Assembly (NCBI RefSeq): GCF_001641265.1
Contig: NW_020167541.1
Location: forward strand, 124,001-188,000
DNA from: Pseudogymnoascus destructans
Taxonomy: Eukaryota; Ascomycota; Leotiomycetes; Thelebolales; Thelebolaceae
Reading direction: 5' to 3'
Length of the DNA: 64,000 bases
Part shown: piece after piece, positions 10,547 through 21,895 of the stretch
Position numbering within the stretch: position 1 is the stretch's first letter
How the letters are laid out: the number at the start of each line of letters is the position of its first letter
Made by a program: the position numbers and the translations under genes
Notes under the pieces: generated by a model
Told to the model about the DNA's origin: nothing
The model's input: the letters and a program-made list of their open reading frames with translations, nothing else
Database searches by the model: none

Positions 10547-12705
10547 ATGAGCGACTCGGAATTATCAGATTTGCCGTCAGATCATGAGAGCTATTCTCAA
10601 ATAGAAGAGCTATCGTTACCACATCTTCCACCTCAACCTATCCCTATTCAGCCTTCAGTTGAAGCAGTTGACGTATCGATTAATCTACCTCAACATCCAA
10701 GGGTAGTACTACCACCGACATCGTCGAAGCTCTTCACAAAGGGCTTATATCGTCGGGAATTACTTGATACTCGGCCTCCGACCATAAAAATGATATGCCA
10801 ACAACCAGGCTGTGGATATTCACTACCGCCACAAGAATTAAAGCAATCGTCGACCGGTAATCTATGGAGGCATTATTCCTTAAAGCATTCAACAGTATCA
10901 TAGCCCTTAAAAATGAGAAGAGACATCCGTCTAGTGCGTCAAGCTGTACATCATCGTTCTTCAACCCACGCCCATCAGCTCTACTAAAGCAACCTGGTAA
11001 TCCTTCAAAGTATAAGGAGTTATTACTACAGTTCATTGTGTTGAATAATCTATCGATACACCTTGTTGAAGCTATTCATTCCGTGGATTAGTTTAATTCT
11101 TAAGCCCAACAACTATGGCAATATCAGCTCGTACGCTACAACAAGAACTACAGCGTCAGTTCTCATATCACCGAGGCCAGCTACAACTTGAGCTTCATTC
11201 TCATATTAAGAGAGGAGGCCGGATATCAATAACGACAGATGCATGGTCTGCACGGAATTATACAGACTATGCTGCGATTACTGCACACTGGATCAACGAT
11301 AAATGGCAACAGAAATCTAAAGTACTTGACGTTGTACATCTTCAAGAGCCTATCCATAGCGGCGAATATCTAGCTCAACAATTACAGGAGCTGTCTTTAC
11401 CTGTACAAGGGATAACGCCTCAGCTAATACTGTTATGCTTGCGAAATATGAGAAAATAGCCAGAGACCAGGAAGTTACAACATAACAACCCTGGACGTTT
11501 AGAGTCAAGGAAGGAGATGTACGATGCATAGCCCATATTATCATTATTGCTGTTCAAGATGCTCTTAAGACTTTAAAAGCGGCCCCTGCTGAGCAAGTTG
11601 AGAGTTATCGGTGTGAGCAGGGAGCTGCGCGGATTCCAGTAAGCTTCGATAGTAATATTGAAGTTAAGAATACTCTTGGTAAGCTACGAAGACATATCTA
11701 TGTATTCAGAAATCGAAGGCAATGGAAAGATGCTCTTCAAAAGCAGACTATAGCAGCTGGTCTTAAGAAGCTACAACTATCACTCGATATGCCAGTCCGG
11801 TGGAACTCAACGTACGAAATGGTTTCAACAGCTATTAAGCTACAGACGCCAATTACAGCGATCTGTGCTACTCAGAAAATGGATCTAAGTATGAGAGGTA
11901 TCGCTCTTACAGCAGAGGATTGGATAACGCTCCACGCTCTTCAGAATTTCTTCTTTATATTTGTTAAGCCGTCGCAAAAGCTACAAGCAAGCTTATATCC
12001 AATGCTCAACTTCGCAATTCCTCAGTATCTAATGATGATAAAAAAGCTTGAGGCTTTACAGAAGGAAGTTGGTATATCATCAACGATCGGCCTAGCTTGT
12101 ATCGCTGCTCATAAGTAGCTTAATGAGTACTATACGCTTGCTACGAATCAACGATGGAGTCATTCAGGGGTAGCTACAATTTGCGATCTTAACGTATTCA
12201 ACAGTCTTTGGCCAAGCAGTACTGAAGAAGTCAAACAGAATAGGGTTAAGCAGCAGTTCCACGACGTCTTTATTCAATATAGAGACCGCCAATACTATCT
12301 TGAAGAAGAGAAAAGGGAAGCTGAGGCTGATTTACGACAATTACCTACAGAACCTGACTCCGACGACGATTTATATCTCTCTCATAGTATTTACCAAGAA
12401 CCAGAATGGAAGCGCTGGCTTGTTGAGCCCCGGCCAGGTCCAGCAACAGATATCGTCAATATTGGGCAGCAAAGCAATATCAATATCCAATTATAGCTGC
12501 AATTGCTCGAGACCATTTGGCAATTCCTGCAACATCAGCTCCATCAGAACGGGTCTTTAGTAATGGAGCTGATATTCTTACGAAGAAAAGGAACAGGCTC
12601 TCTCCTGAAACGCTTCGATATTTACTCTGTTTACGAGATTGGGGTCATATACTAGAGGTTGAAGAAAGTGAAGCCGAAGATGCTGATGACGAGGGGGAAG
12701 AGTAG
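10547..12705 (+). pseudogene. hAT transposase (BED zinc finger, RNase H-like core, dimerisation domain), broken
   Basis: Stretches in all three plus frames line up as one hAT transposase. From 10547 there is a Ser/acidic N-terminus and a BED-type finger (CQQPGCGY...WRHYSLKH). Then come NPSKYKELLLQFIVLNN, the core start ISITTDAWSARNYTDYAAIT near 11220, a VRWNSTYEM motif near 11794 typical of the hAT core, and the C-terminal PATSAPSERVFSNG...LSPETLRYLLCLRDW dimerisation region at 12526-12650. Frame changes occur near 10895, 11080, 11425 and 12495, with in-frame stops near 11103, 11486 and 12117. No intact product can be made. Spliced introns might explain one or two frame changes but not all. 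Confidence 0.9.
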
Positions 12706-12754
12706 TTATATAAGTTATTTTATCTATTCTATTTTTATATTTTAAGCCTCATTA

Positions 12755-12863
12755 TCCTGAAGATCCGGATATAACCCGTATCTATCCGTCAAAACATCAG
12801 ACGGATCATGATCTTACCCGTGAGGGCTCAGGATCAGATCCGGATACGATCCGCCGAACACTG
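12755..12863 (-). repeat. right terminal inverted repeat and subterminal motifs of the hAT element
   Basis: Ends ...GATCCGCCGAACACTG. The reverse complement begins CAGTGTTCGGC like the left end. ATCCGGAT-type motifs occur at about 12763 and 12839. Confidence 0.85.
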
Positions 12864-12871
12864 ATATCATG
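12864..12871. repeat. 8-bp target-site duplication, right copy (ATATCATG)
   Basis: Identical to 10316-10323 and immediately outside the right inverted repeat. The empty site can be read as one copy of ATATCATG between the LeuRS and coiled-coil genes. Confidence 0.92.
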
Positions 12872-12941
12872 TTTGTTATAAGGTTATACGCAGCAAGCCA
12901 ATTATATTTCTAAGTGGTTCGCACTCCAACTAGTCGCCCGT

Positions 12942-13900
12942 TTAGTTCGCATCACTTCCACTTCCACTATCTGCCTCCCCCGAGGGTTCAGGCATCCCAG
13001 CGGCCGCAGCTGCCTTCTTCCTTTTCTCCCTCTCTCTCCTCTTTACCTTCCTCTCTCTATTCCGCGCTGTCCTCTTCTGCGCGTCATCGGCACCTCTGCT
13101 CGCTTTCTCTTCTTCCATTCTCGCACACCGTAACCGCTCTGCTTCCAACTTCTCAGCAAGAGCTCGTTCTCTTACCCTAACTTCAATGCGTCGCTTTTTA
13201 TTCGGCTTTGACCTTTTAGTCTTCCCGTCTCCTTCAGCAGTCCGCACGCTGACTGACTTGGCTGCCAGTGCAGCCTCAGGTTGTGAGGTTGATGTTGAGC
13301 CCGTTCGTATAACTGTCACCCTCCATGGCTTCTCTAGAGCCCAAGCCCTATGTTCTCTCTCCCGCTGCACCATATCCGCACTCACAGCTGCCTCTTCAAA
13401 CCCCGCTTTCTTCGTTCCTGTCGCTGGTGCGGCGATATACCAGCTCAGCCTCCTGTGTGGTACGGTAAACGCGCCATCACCTAGATCTTCGTCATCTGAA
13501 TTGGATAGTATAATTCGTTGGGTAGCCGTTTCGTCAGGTTTGGAAGATTGGGATTGGTTGCCATTCGAGGCGACCGCTGTGGTGGAGGGAGCGAATAATC
13601 TGAATTCGAATTCCTCGTCTTCTGCCTCTGCTGGCGGTGCATCTGGCGAAAATTCTGTGCCACCAGGAGCGACAGGGTCCTGTGACGAAATGGTTATGGG
13701 GCCATAGAGTTGCGCGAGTTGGTCTTGAAGGAGCTTCGCGCGAGAGTCATCGATCGGTGAAGCGGCATCTTCATTGCCGTCGTCGGAGTTGTATAGGTCG
13801 TCGCGACGGACGCTGTAGATATGTCAGATCAGGCACTTCCAGTTTTTCCGTGGCAATTGAAATTGAGCACATACCGCTTCGCGTCGGGCAGATCAAACAT
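12942..13900 (-). CDS. conserved-looking basic coiled-coil protein, function unknown
   Basis: Exon 1 is only 26 bp (13875-13900, MFDLPDAK + CG). A 62-bp intron (GTATGT..CTACAG) follows, and exon 2 is 12942-13812; total 298 aa. The N-terminal half is acidic and disordered with Ser-Asp-Asp patches. A central block (PHRRLSWYIAAPATGTKKA, then EKPWRVTVIR) looks structured. The last 100 residues are Lys/Arg/Glu-rich heptad-like sequence (KRRIEVRVRERALAEKLEAE and on), probably a long helix, ending in a Ser/Gly tail. This composition is common in nuclear or nucleolar proteins, but I recognise no family. Its 3' end lies 71 bp from the hAT element. The short first exon is supported by good splice signals and the restored frame. 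Confidence 0.72.
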
Positions 13901-14782
13901 GGGTCCTTCCGATGTTTGAATTTAAAGAGGAGGCTGTTGAAATTGTTTGAGTATTGGAGTTTTTACCCAGCCGACAACATCCTTGATTGATTGCGTGAAG
14001 TTCCCCACAAGGCTACGATTACAAGCAGCCGCGCCAGCCTTCCCGCCCAAGCGCCAAATTTTAATGGATAATCGACCAGCACCAACCGCACACTAATGCT
14101 TAGTAAAGTGATGCGGGGCTTCAGAGACTATAAAGTCTGATAGAGTATATTTGGTTTCTACATGGGGCACTTCACTTCCAGCAGTTTAATCAGATAATTA
14201 ATAAGTACCAAGCTTCAAGCACAATGTGCGGTAGCTCACCCAGTATGAATATGATAAGACGGGTGGATGGATGGAATAGACAGAACGAGCCGGCGCAGGA
14301 CAGCCCCTCTGGGCCCGCCGCGACGGGTATGTCAGTATATTGTTCTGTAGGTATGGAAGATTCGTCTCAGAGATCCGTTATATCCCCTATTCACCATCCG
14401 TGTAATGAAATACATTTCCCCCCAACCTCTGCACCGGACCCAAGATGAGTAAACAATTTCAAGCTGGACACAGATTCGCCTAATAATGATAATTGGCAAT
14501 ACGCTGAGCTCCTCTCCCCCCTAAAACCTTCCCCTTTTTCAGTTGTATGCCACTATAACTCCGACGCTGGACAATGCTCGCATCTCAAAGCTATATCATC
14601 GCTTATAGAACAAGAAAATGGCGAGGAACAAGAAGATTAATATTTTAAAAAATCGAAAAACGGACGTCAAAACGCTAATTTTAGAGTAGATAGCTAACCG
14701 GCTATGGTACAAAGGGGTATATCGTGGCTCGTACTTGTTTTTTTTCTCATTGATAAATGTTTGGAATGTGGCGTATTATGAA
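13901..14782. other. intergenic, nothing recognised
   Basis: About 880 bp between the upstream side of the coiled-coil gene and the 3' end of the NDT80-type gene. It is moderately AT-rich with scattered short open frames that look like noise. No tRNA or repeat seen. Confidence 0.5.
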
Positions 14783-16675
14783 TCAGCCAGCGGCGCTCCA
14801 TGTGTATCCGATATTCTGGGTGTCATCCCTAGCATTAACGTATGCTTCTGAAGCAAAGTTGTAATCTGGGGATGGCTGCCGCTCATGTTCTGTCTGATGG
14901 GGTGGATGTTGGAGTGGCTGTTGGGGTGGTAGGTTCATAGCCGTGCTATAGCTTGACCCATCTGGCTCGGTGCCTGACCACGGCGGTGGAGCTGGCGCAT
15001 GAGGATAGTACAGGCGATTTGGGTTGCCCGCAAGGTTATTTCCATACGAGGTTTCGAATGGCCGATAAACCGAGCTATGGGGCACCTCCGTATGTCGTGG
15101 AGACTTCATCGGACGCGGGTTAGGGTCAAATTGCGCAGGTGACGACGTTGGGGGTGAGTAGAAATGCCGTGATGAAGACTCAATCGGTGAGGTTAGCTCT
15201 GGCAGTCCGTGATGCGAGGACGGATCCTGGACCGCATGGATTCTTTGGGGTTCGTTATGGTATGCAGATATGCTGTTGCTTGTTTGCGGAAACGTCGCTG
15301 TGGCGGATGCGGCGTGCCCAGAGTGTTGCTGCGCTTGATTCCACTGTGGATAGCTATCAATTTCTAGTCAGCATACATTTCTACATTATTAACCTATGTA
15401 TGCTACTTACCCGCCGTGGATTATCAGAGGAGACGGAGGAAAGTTGCCATTATCGAACTGAAATGGGCGTTTCGGTAAATCCATCATCGTAGGCTTCGCA
15501 ATGCCAGGCCTATCCGCCATCAAGGGATCTTTCTTCTGAGATGGAGACACACGAGAATTATGGCCCCTCAGCGAAGCTGACGATCCTACTAGCGGTATTT
15601 CTTTTCTTGCTTGGAAGTTCCTGGGGCTTCGTCCGCGTACCACAATGGGCGCTGTTGCCGATTCGACTGTGGACACTTTGGATCCATCGGCCAGCGTGGA
15701 TATTAGTTTTAGGCGCAAGACAAAATGTTGCTGTAGTTCTTTCCTACGGCCATTGTTGGCTGTTGCAACACGGAACTGGAGCCTCTTCCATGCTATTTGT
15801 TGAGAGACCGTCTCATTGTTCTTGTCTTCGTTTCCAAGGCTGTCGATTGATATAGCCGCTGGCTCCTGCCCTTGGCCAGATGGGTGATCTGGGGAATTTG
15901 CTGGTGGGGTCTTCCAGGGGATAACAATCAGTCGGATAACATGTCCATCCACAGATTCTGTAGCTGAAACTGTAATCTCATGCGACACAGTAGATATGGA
16001 CTCCCCGTGGCCATTGACGACTGACAGAGGCCCTGCTGGGCATGTGATTGAACCTGATATCTGGAAGAGGTTGCGCCGGTAGCAAGTGAGTTCCGGCTGC
16101 ATGATAATGTTGTCGCCAGCATGAGTTGCTATCTCAGACAAGAAGAACATGCCATGTATTTGCGCAACAACATCCAGTTTGGCGGGCCTTCCATACTGGT
16201 CTAGGACCGTATGCCTATGTGGCAACAACGGCTCAAACGACAGTAGGCGATGGTCGGATTGAATCGTCGGTTTCGTCGAATCGTCGAACTCCGGTATGCT
16301 TTCGTGCAGTGAAGAGGCAACATTGGCGTACGGGTGCTCTTCGAACGAATCATGCGGCCTCTTAAGGCTTGGATAGCTACGATGGGAAGCCAATCCGGGA
16401 TTCAGCTTGGGGACCCCAAAAACGCCAAGAGACTCGCTGCCTCGGCGCGGTAGCATGTCATTCTGTGGTTGCTGCTGTGACTGCTGGTGTTGGGTCGATG
16501 GGCTGTAGGGGTCCTTTGCGCTACTGCTGTATAGTACTTCCTGTGGTTCAAATACTGGAGCACTCTGCTCGTAATGATGAGAGAATAGCGACATTGGCGC
16601 CGGGAGGGGGACTCGACAGCCGTTCCATAACGAAGTTCCAGTCGACCCAGGCTCCTCTGGTTTTATATCTTCCAT
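14783..16675 (-). CDS. NDT80/PhoG-type (VIB-1/XprG-like) transcription factor
   Basis: Two exons (15411-16675, 14783-15353) and a 57-bp intron (GTAAGT..GATAG) give 611 aa. The N-terminal third is Gln/Ser-rich. The central domain, roughly residues 150-370, matches the NDT80/PhoG DNA-binding fold: YGRPAKLDVVAQIHGMFFLS, TCYRRNLFQISGSI, SATESVDG, IAWKRLQFRVATANNGRRKE and VVRGRSPRNFQARKE. This last pair is the best-conserved part of the p53-like family and includes the arginines that contact DNA. The C-terminal exon is Pro/Gln-rich and probably an activation region. Relatives control extracellular protease release and nutrient starvation response (XprG) or heterokaryon incompatibility (VIB-1); which applies here is not readable. 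I use the ATG at 16675 because the longer open frame begins with TTG. A 2.9-kb intergenic region lies upstream, large for this genome. Confidence 0.88.
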
Positions 16676-17920
16676 CGTAAGTGAGAATGCTGTGAACGAC
16701 GCCCGCACATGTCTTGAATTGGTTGGACTAACTAGCAAGGCGGCCGAAGAGCAGGAAACGTGGAAAGAAAGAGGAGGCTAGATACCTAAGCATAACAATA
16801 CAAGAATCGCTGACATTGGAGAAGCTTGAATGGGAGCTCCACACTGTTTTAGGTACTGTTTTAGGTGGAAGGGAAGTCCCGGATGAGGCGTGCCGACACT
16901 CTGGGATTAAGTAACAACAGCTAGAGCGGTGATGGGTGTCTGGGCACAGGCTACCACTGTGCATGCCAGTGGCAACTCTAGCCGCTAGGGATCAGTCGCA
17001 AAATGTCTTCAGACAAGGAGTGGCGAGTGGCGGTGGGAGAGACAAATAATAAAACAGGAGATGGAAACCGAATTGGCCGCTGGAGTGGCGACAAGAAAAT
17101 GAAACGGCTCGAGTTATTATATCTTGCTTGATGTCTGTAATGCTATCTGGCGGAACGCTACCCTTATTCTTAAATTGAAAGAACAAAAGAAGGAAAGGGG
17201 CCAGGGAGAAGAATGCATATTGATATCGGTATTGCGGAAGGTCGCGCATACACTTAAAGCGTCCACATTTCCACATTCTCGAAGAGTTGATGGGCCCTGC
17301 TGCGCGCTATTAGCAACGATTCCTGACGTAAGAACGGCCGCCCCCAGGAACAGATGACAGTCTTCGTATCTCCAGAACAGCGAGGATAGGTTCGAGTAGC
17401 GGTACCAAGGACCGGACTGTATGGCGCCCTGAAACCTACGGAGTAGTAGAAGGCGCTTCAACCACATTGGCGCTGGGCTCTCGTCTGAAAGTACGTATGC
17501 CCCGAACAGGGATAGCACGTGGCGCTATGTCTCTTGAGAGGCATGAAAGAGGGGATCAGTAGTGCAAAAAAACCTAGCAAGCGCAGTGGTCAGTTATTTA
17601 CAAGTTGCCCGAGCTCGGCCCAAAGACGCCTAGCCATGGGCGGAGAAACGTCGGTTTTTAGAGCCATCAGAGACACGTTTAAGGGATCGATCGGTGAGGA
17701 TGGGGGGTGTGGTGTGAGGTGAGGTGAGACCTGTTGTGAATAGACAGACCCAATGCTGGGGTGGGGTCATACTGACAGCTTTTGTTGCCCCTGACGCCGC
17801 CTTCCTGGAGTGGAGAGGTGTCCAATTTGGCCGAACCCGTGGAGGGCATTTCTCATAGCAAATCGCCAACCAGCCCCAAATCGTGAAAAGCCCCTTTTAC
17901 AAGTGCCACCCGCCGCTACA

Positions 17921-17944
17921 CTCGAGACACTTTTGTGTCTCGAG
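17921..17944. repeat. perfect 10-bp inverted repeat with TTTT loop
   Basis: CTCGAGACAC, then TTTT, then GTGTCTCGAG. The arms are exactly complementary. It could be a hairpin in RNA or a dyad binding site; it is in the large upstream region of the NDT80-type gene. Confidence 0.8.
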
Positions 17945-18960
17945 GCGGGGCCAGCATATTGGCGCTGACGGGGCCTGTAAGGAAACGAGGAGAGCCCTGT
18001 GCCGTTGCCAAGGTTGATAACCCATGCCAATTAATCTCGAGAATCCCGGTGCTCCCTCGTGGATACTGGCTACGACCACTGGAGGAGAGTACGAGTCGCC
18101 CAAAACGACTCATTTTGCGGTGGGGATGGTAAGTCGGTCAGGGCCTTTGAGCCTGTCTCTCCCCCCCGCGCCCAACGGTCCGGTTTAGGCATCATGTGCT
18201 GAGCTTTAGATGCGGAGTACAAGTGAAATATTGTGATTATCGGACGCAGACGCATCCGATTTGCCCGTGAACCCCTGGCGGTAATGCTATTCTCCCTCCC
18301 CAATGCTGATCTACAGCGCGAATCGAATATTTCTCGACTTTCAAATTTCCCGGCGTTGTATATTTCGTCATGGCTCTTCGCAATCTCGGACTTTGCCATC
18401 AACAGAGGGGAGTTTCGCTCATAAAAAAATATACAAACACAAATCAATCTTTGAAGCCACGGTTGGTGCATATTCCTGTGCCATACATAGCACTCTCTCT
18501 AATAGGGCCTGTCCCAGTAACCAAAGTATTCCCATACCTATACTTTGGGATAAGTGCCTATCCCAGGTATTACTCTAGCAGGGCTTAGGACGCACTATCA
18601 GTTCGAAATACCCCTGTTTAGGCCGATCCAGCGGCCTCGACTACGCCCACATGCAGTAGCGTGGCAGAACAGACACCCATCCGTCCGTTACACCCGTCGA
18701 GCCTTTCTTTCCCTGCATTTGCGAGTAGGTGAACTGCGCCGTTATGTTCGAAGCACATGCTAGAATCAGGGGGTAAAGTCAAATTCAAATATGTTCCCTT
18801 GGGAAGAATAACACAAACCTTGTTCTAGATGTGGGACGAATAGAGCCAAGGCGAGGCGACGGAAATACCGGCGGTTGTCGTTGTCTCGCCTGTCAGATCC
18901 TGCACTGACAAGCAGCAACTTCATTCCTTGACAAAAGAGATGCATGTATGCGCGGGGAGG

Positions 18961-18984
18961 CCGGAAGAGCTACAGCTCTTCCGG
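18961..18984. repeat. perfect 11-bp inverted repeat with 2-base centre
   Basis: CCGGAAGAGCT, AC, AGCTCTTCCGG. A near-continuous 24-bp palindrome about 555 bp upstream of the RBR ligase start. Such a short loop favours a protein-bound dyad over a stable RNA hairpin. Confidence 0.8.
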
Positions 18985-19094
18985 TGTCGACAGGGAATAA
19001 TGGAAGCTGAATGAAAGATGCCTAGGTATTGCTGCGCGCATAACATGTCTGAGCGGAGTATTGAGCGTCACCTTTGAGGATCGAGAGACCGGGC

Positions 19095-19139
19095 ATGTCT
19101 GGAATGTCTGGAATGTCTGGAATGTCTGGAATGTCTGGA
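19095..19139. repeat. 9-bp tandem repeat, five exact copies (ATGTCTGGA)
   Basis: Five consecutive identical ATGTCTGGA units, ending in C. Exact identity indicates recent expansion by slippage. Confidence 0.9.
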
Positions 19140-19538
19140 CTAGGAGGTCCCTCACACAATCTTACCCTGAGAAGGCGAGAATAACACTTCCCGGCCTGAT
19201 GAAAGACATCAAAAGACTAAAAATCGTTTCACTTCGTCATTCTTCACTATGTTATCGTTCTCTGCCTTTTAAATATTTCGGCTTGTATGAGACATCGTTC
19301 TCCAGAGGAGGGAGGGGAGGAGACGAGGGCGGATAACGATAGCGGATATCTAATCGCGATAGTTTCAACGTCAAAAAGTTCCGCCACCTCTGGATCTTTG
19401 AACTGGCCTTTGTTGCTTCTGAATCCAAACTCCCTTTCATTTCCTCCATCTTTTATCTATTTGTCTCTACTAAAGCCCTGCATGGTTGCAGTTCCGCCCT
19501 AATGTCGTCTCTCGACAGTCTATACAGACGATCTCACA

Positions 19539-21475
19539 ATGGCGGATGACTCGGGGGAAACTGGTACGATGGCCAGCGCCAGCGAAGATGACGAGCGAAC
19601 TATGGAGCTTTCTGCTCTCCAAGCAATCTTTCCCGAGCTTATTATAGACGAGAAGAAACAATTTACGGCCACTTTAGAGCTACCCGTTGCGCCTTCAGAG
19701 CCGGTTCCTATTGTATTTAAAGATGTGTCCGATAAATCGCCCATCGAAGCCGACAGACAGCCCCAGATCCATCGACTGAGCTACCTGCCCAACATTCACA
19801 TTGGAATTACCCTACCCGACGGCTACCCTGCTGAAAACCCTCCAGTCTTAGAGTTGTCTGCGACACCAAACTGGCTCCCTCGCGGGAAAATACAGGAGCT
19901 GTTAGGGCAGTGCAAGGAGTTCTGGGAGGATATGGGGCATGACCAGGTGCTATACCTGTTCATAGATCACATCCAAGACTCTGCTCTTGGGGCTTTTGGA
20001 CTCCTCGACGGGGAAGAACATCTACAACTATCTCCTGACCTTGAGATCGAACTTCTTGATCAGGATAAATCCGCAAAGCAAGCGGAATTTGATAGACAAA
20101 GCTACAACTGCGGGATCTGCCTGGGTAAGTGACTTGACGATATTGATGGAATGTAACCTGTTACTGACGGCAAATAGAACCGAAACGAGGAACTACTTGT
20201 CACAAGTTGAATGACTGTGGGCACGTCTTTTGCCGCCAGTGCCTGCAGGACTTCTATAACAATGCCATTACCGAAGGCGATCTCGACTCGGTCAAGTGCC
20301 TTGACCCGGGATGTGCCAAAAGGCGCGAAGAGGAGTTGGCTAAATCAGGGCGAAAACGAAAGCCGAATGTTACGTTGCTACCGAGTGAGCTTCTTCTGAT
20401 CCCATTGGAACACGACATGGTTAAACGGTATGTCACCATGAGACACAAGATCGAACTTGAGAATGACAAGAGCACGGTATACTGCCCAAGAAGTTTCTGC
20501 CAGGGAGCCGCACGATCGAAAAAGCACACAAAGCCAATAATAACGCCAACCTTTGTAACAGCTACTGCCGACGAAGAGGCGGACGAAGAATCTGATGATG
20601 AGCTGGCAACCATTGACCCAACCAAGCCTCCAAACCGCGCCAACCTTCTCCGTGTTTGTGAAGATTGTCTGTTTGCTTTTTGCAGTCGGTGCCTCCAGAC
20701 TTGGCACGGGGAGTATGTGCTGTGTGGGCCGCCACGGAATACGAACGAGCTCAGCGCTGAGGACAAAGCTTCTCTGGAATACATCAAGTACCACACTACA
20801 CCCTGCCCTACATGTGCAGTGCCTGCACAGAAAACCCACGGATGCAACCACATGATATGCCAGCGGTGTGGTACTCACTTCTGTTACCTGTGCTCTAGCT
20901 GGTTGGATGTGGGCAACCCATACCAGCACTACAACACCGAGACAACAGGGTGTTATCAACGGCTGTGGGAGCTCGAAGGTGGTGATGGAAATGATGTCGG
21001 ATACAACTATGCGGGCGGGGACCACCGTCCCGATGAGGATGAGTTTTCAGACGATGGCTCTGAAGATGACGGCCCCGGCCATATCGATGGCCAATTACAT
21101 ATGATTGAGGGCATGCGCCTTGAACCCCAACCTCTTATAGCTGAGCCTGAACAAGACCCAATCGCCGACGGGGCACATGGAGGTGATCCTGGAGACCCGC
21201 CACCGGCACAAAACGATGGACCACTCGTCCTCCGTCTTGCCCTAGTTCCCCCGGGCCCTGCTCCTGCTCGTGCGCCTGCTCTTCGTGCAAGACAAGGACA
21301 ACCAAATCCTCAGGTAGCCCCTGGCCGCTTAGGCGGGCGCTTTGCCCGTGCCGCTGCACGTCGCGCGGCAGCCGAGGTCGAAGAAGCTGAAAGACGTCTC
21401 GGTGCACGCAATGCGGCTTGGAATAGACGTATGGGTCGTGATGCGCGACCTGAGCACGGAGGACCAGATATGTGA
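19539..21475 (+). CDS. RWD-domain RBR E3 ubiquitin ligase (ITT1/RNF14-like)
   Basis: Two exons (19539-20124, 20178-21475), 53-bp intron (GTAAGT..AATAG), 627 aa. Residues ~20-150 form an RWD domain (ELSALQAIFPEL, ITLPDGYPAENPP). An RBR supradomain follows. RING1 starts CGICLEPKRGTTCHKLNDCGH and spans the splice junction; the IBR has CPRSFCQG and CEDCLFAFCSRC; RING2 has CPTCAVPAQKTHGCNHMIC and CGTHFCYLC. The Cys in HGCNHM (residue ~418) is the position that carries the ubiquitin thioester in RBR enzymes. RWD-RBR proteins are the Itt1/RNF14 group, linked to translation termination and, in mammals, to resolving translation-blocking lesions. The C-terminal 140 residues are acidic, then Pro/Ala/Arg-rich low complexity, and look disordered. 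No key metal ligand appears missing. Confidence 0.92.
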
Positions 21476-21895
21476 GGCATGGTTTTGGGGCGCTTTTTAG
21501 TAGATGATTATGGGTCTATCAGTCATGCATTTCGTAGAGTGGGATCAATTACGGAGTTGACATGGAGTTGACATGGAGTTAAAACTCTATGGTTATGAGA
21601 AGTTTTTTAGGCGTTGCCGTATTGCTTAGGGCACTAGCAGTAGATATTCATAGATAGAAATGAAGTCGTTGAAATTCAATTCATTAGGTGAGACATGAGC
21701 TGTGCTGCGGACCGCGCACGTGCATCGGGACTGGTGTTCTTCCCATCGGTCTGGGGTATTTCAAAGACCCCTAATTTACTTGGGTACAGTACTTTCTTCC
21801 CAAAAGCACTCACAACAACCAGCATCGCCTCACCGGCTATAGTAGATATCTACCATCAAGCTTTCTTGGATCATACACACAAGGCATCGCCAACA
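21476..21895. other. intergenic with a short 11-bp tandem repeat
   Basis: About 420 bp between the RBR and EBP-like genes. It holds GGAGTTGACAT repeated twice plus a partial third unit at 21553-21580. The EBP frame is open upstream of the chosen ATG to 21695, but that extension lacks family similarity. Confidence 0.6.

Larger units (their letters stand above)
10324..12863 (+). mobile_element. hAT-superfamily DNA transposon, complete ends, inactivated
   Basis: A 2540-bp element with terminal inverted repeats that start CAGTGTTCGGC at both ends and are flanked by a perfect 8-bp duplication. Inside each end is a cluster of GATCCGGAT-like motifs in both orientations (about 10356-10445 and 12755-12855), the expected layout of subterminal transposase sites. 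The interior holds a broken transposase gene on the plus strand. It lies in the gap between the LeuRS and coiled-coil genes and disrupts neither. Stops such as TAA and TAG inside coding stretches are compatible with C-to-T decay, for example by repeat-induced point mutation, but the GC content is not collapsed. Confidence 0.93.
16676..19538. other. 2.9-kb intergenic region between NDT80-type and RBR genes
   Basis: The two neighbours are transcribed away from each other, so this is a shared upstream region. I see only noise-like open frames. It contains two perfect inverted repeats and a 9-bp tandem repeat, listed separately. A long 5' leader or a non-coding transcript for the NDT80-type gene is possible, since regulators of this class often have large promoters, but nothing here proves it. 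Confidence 0.5.
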
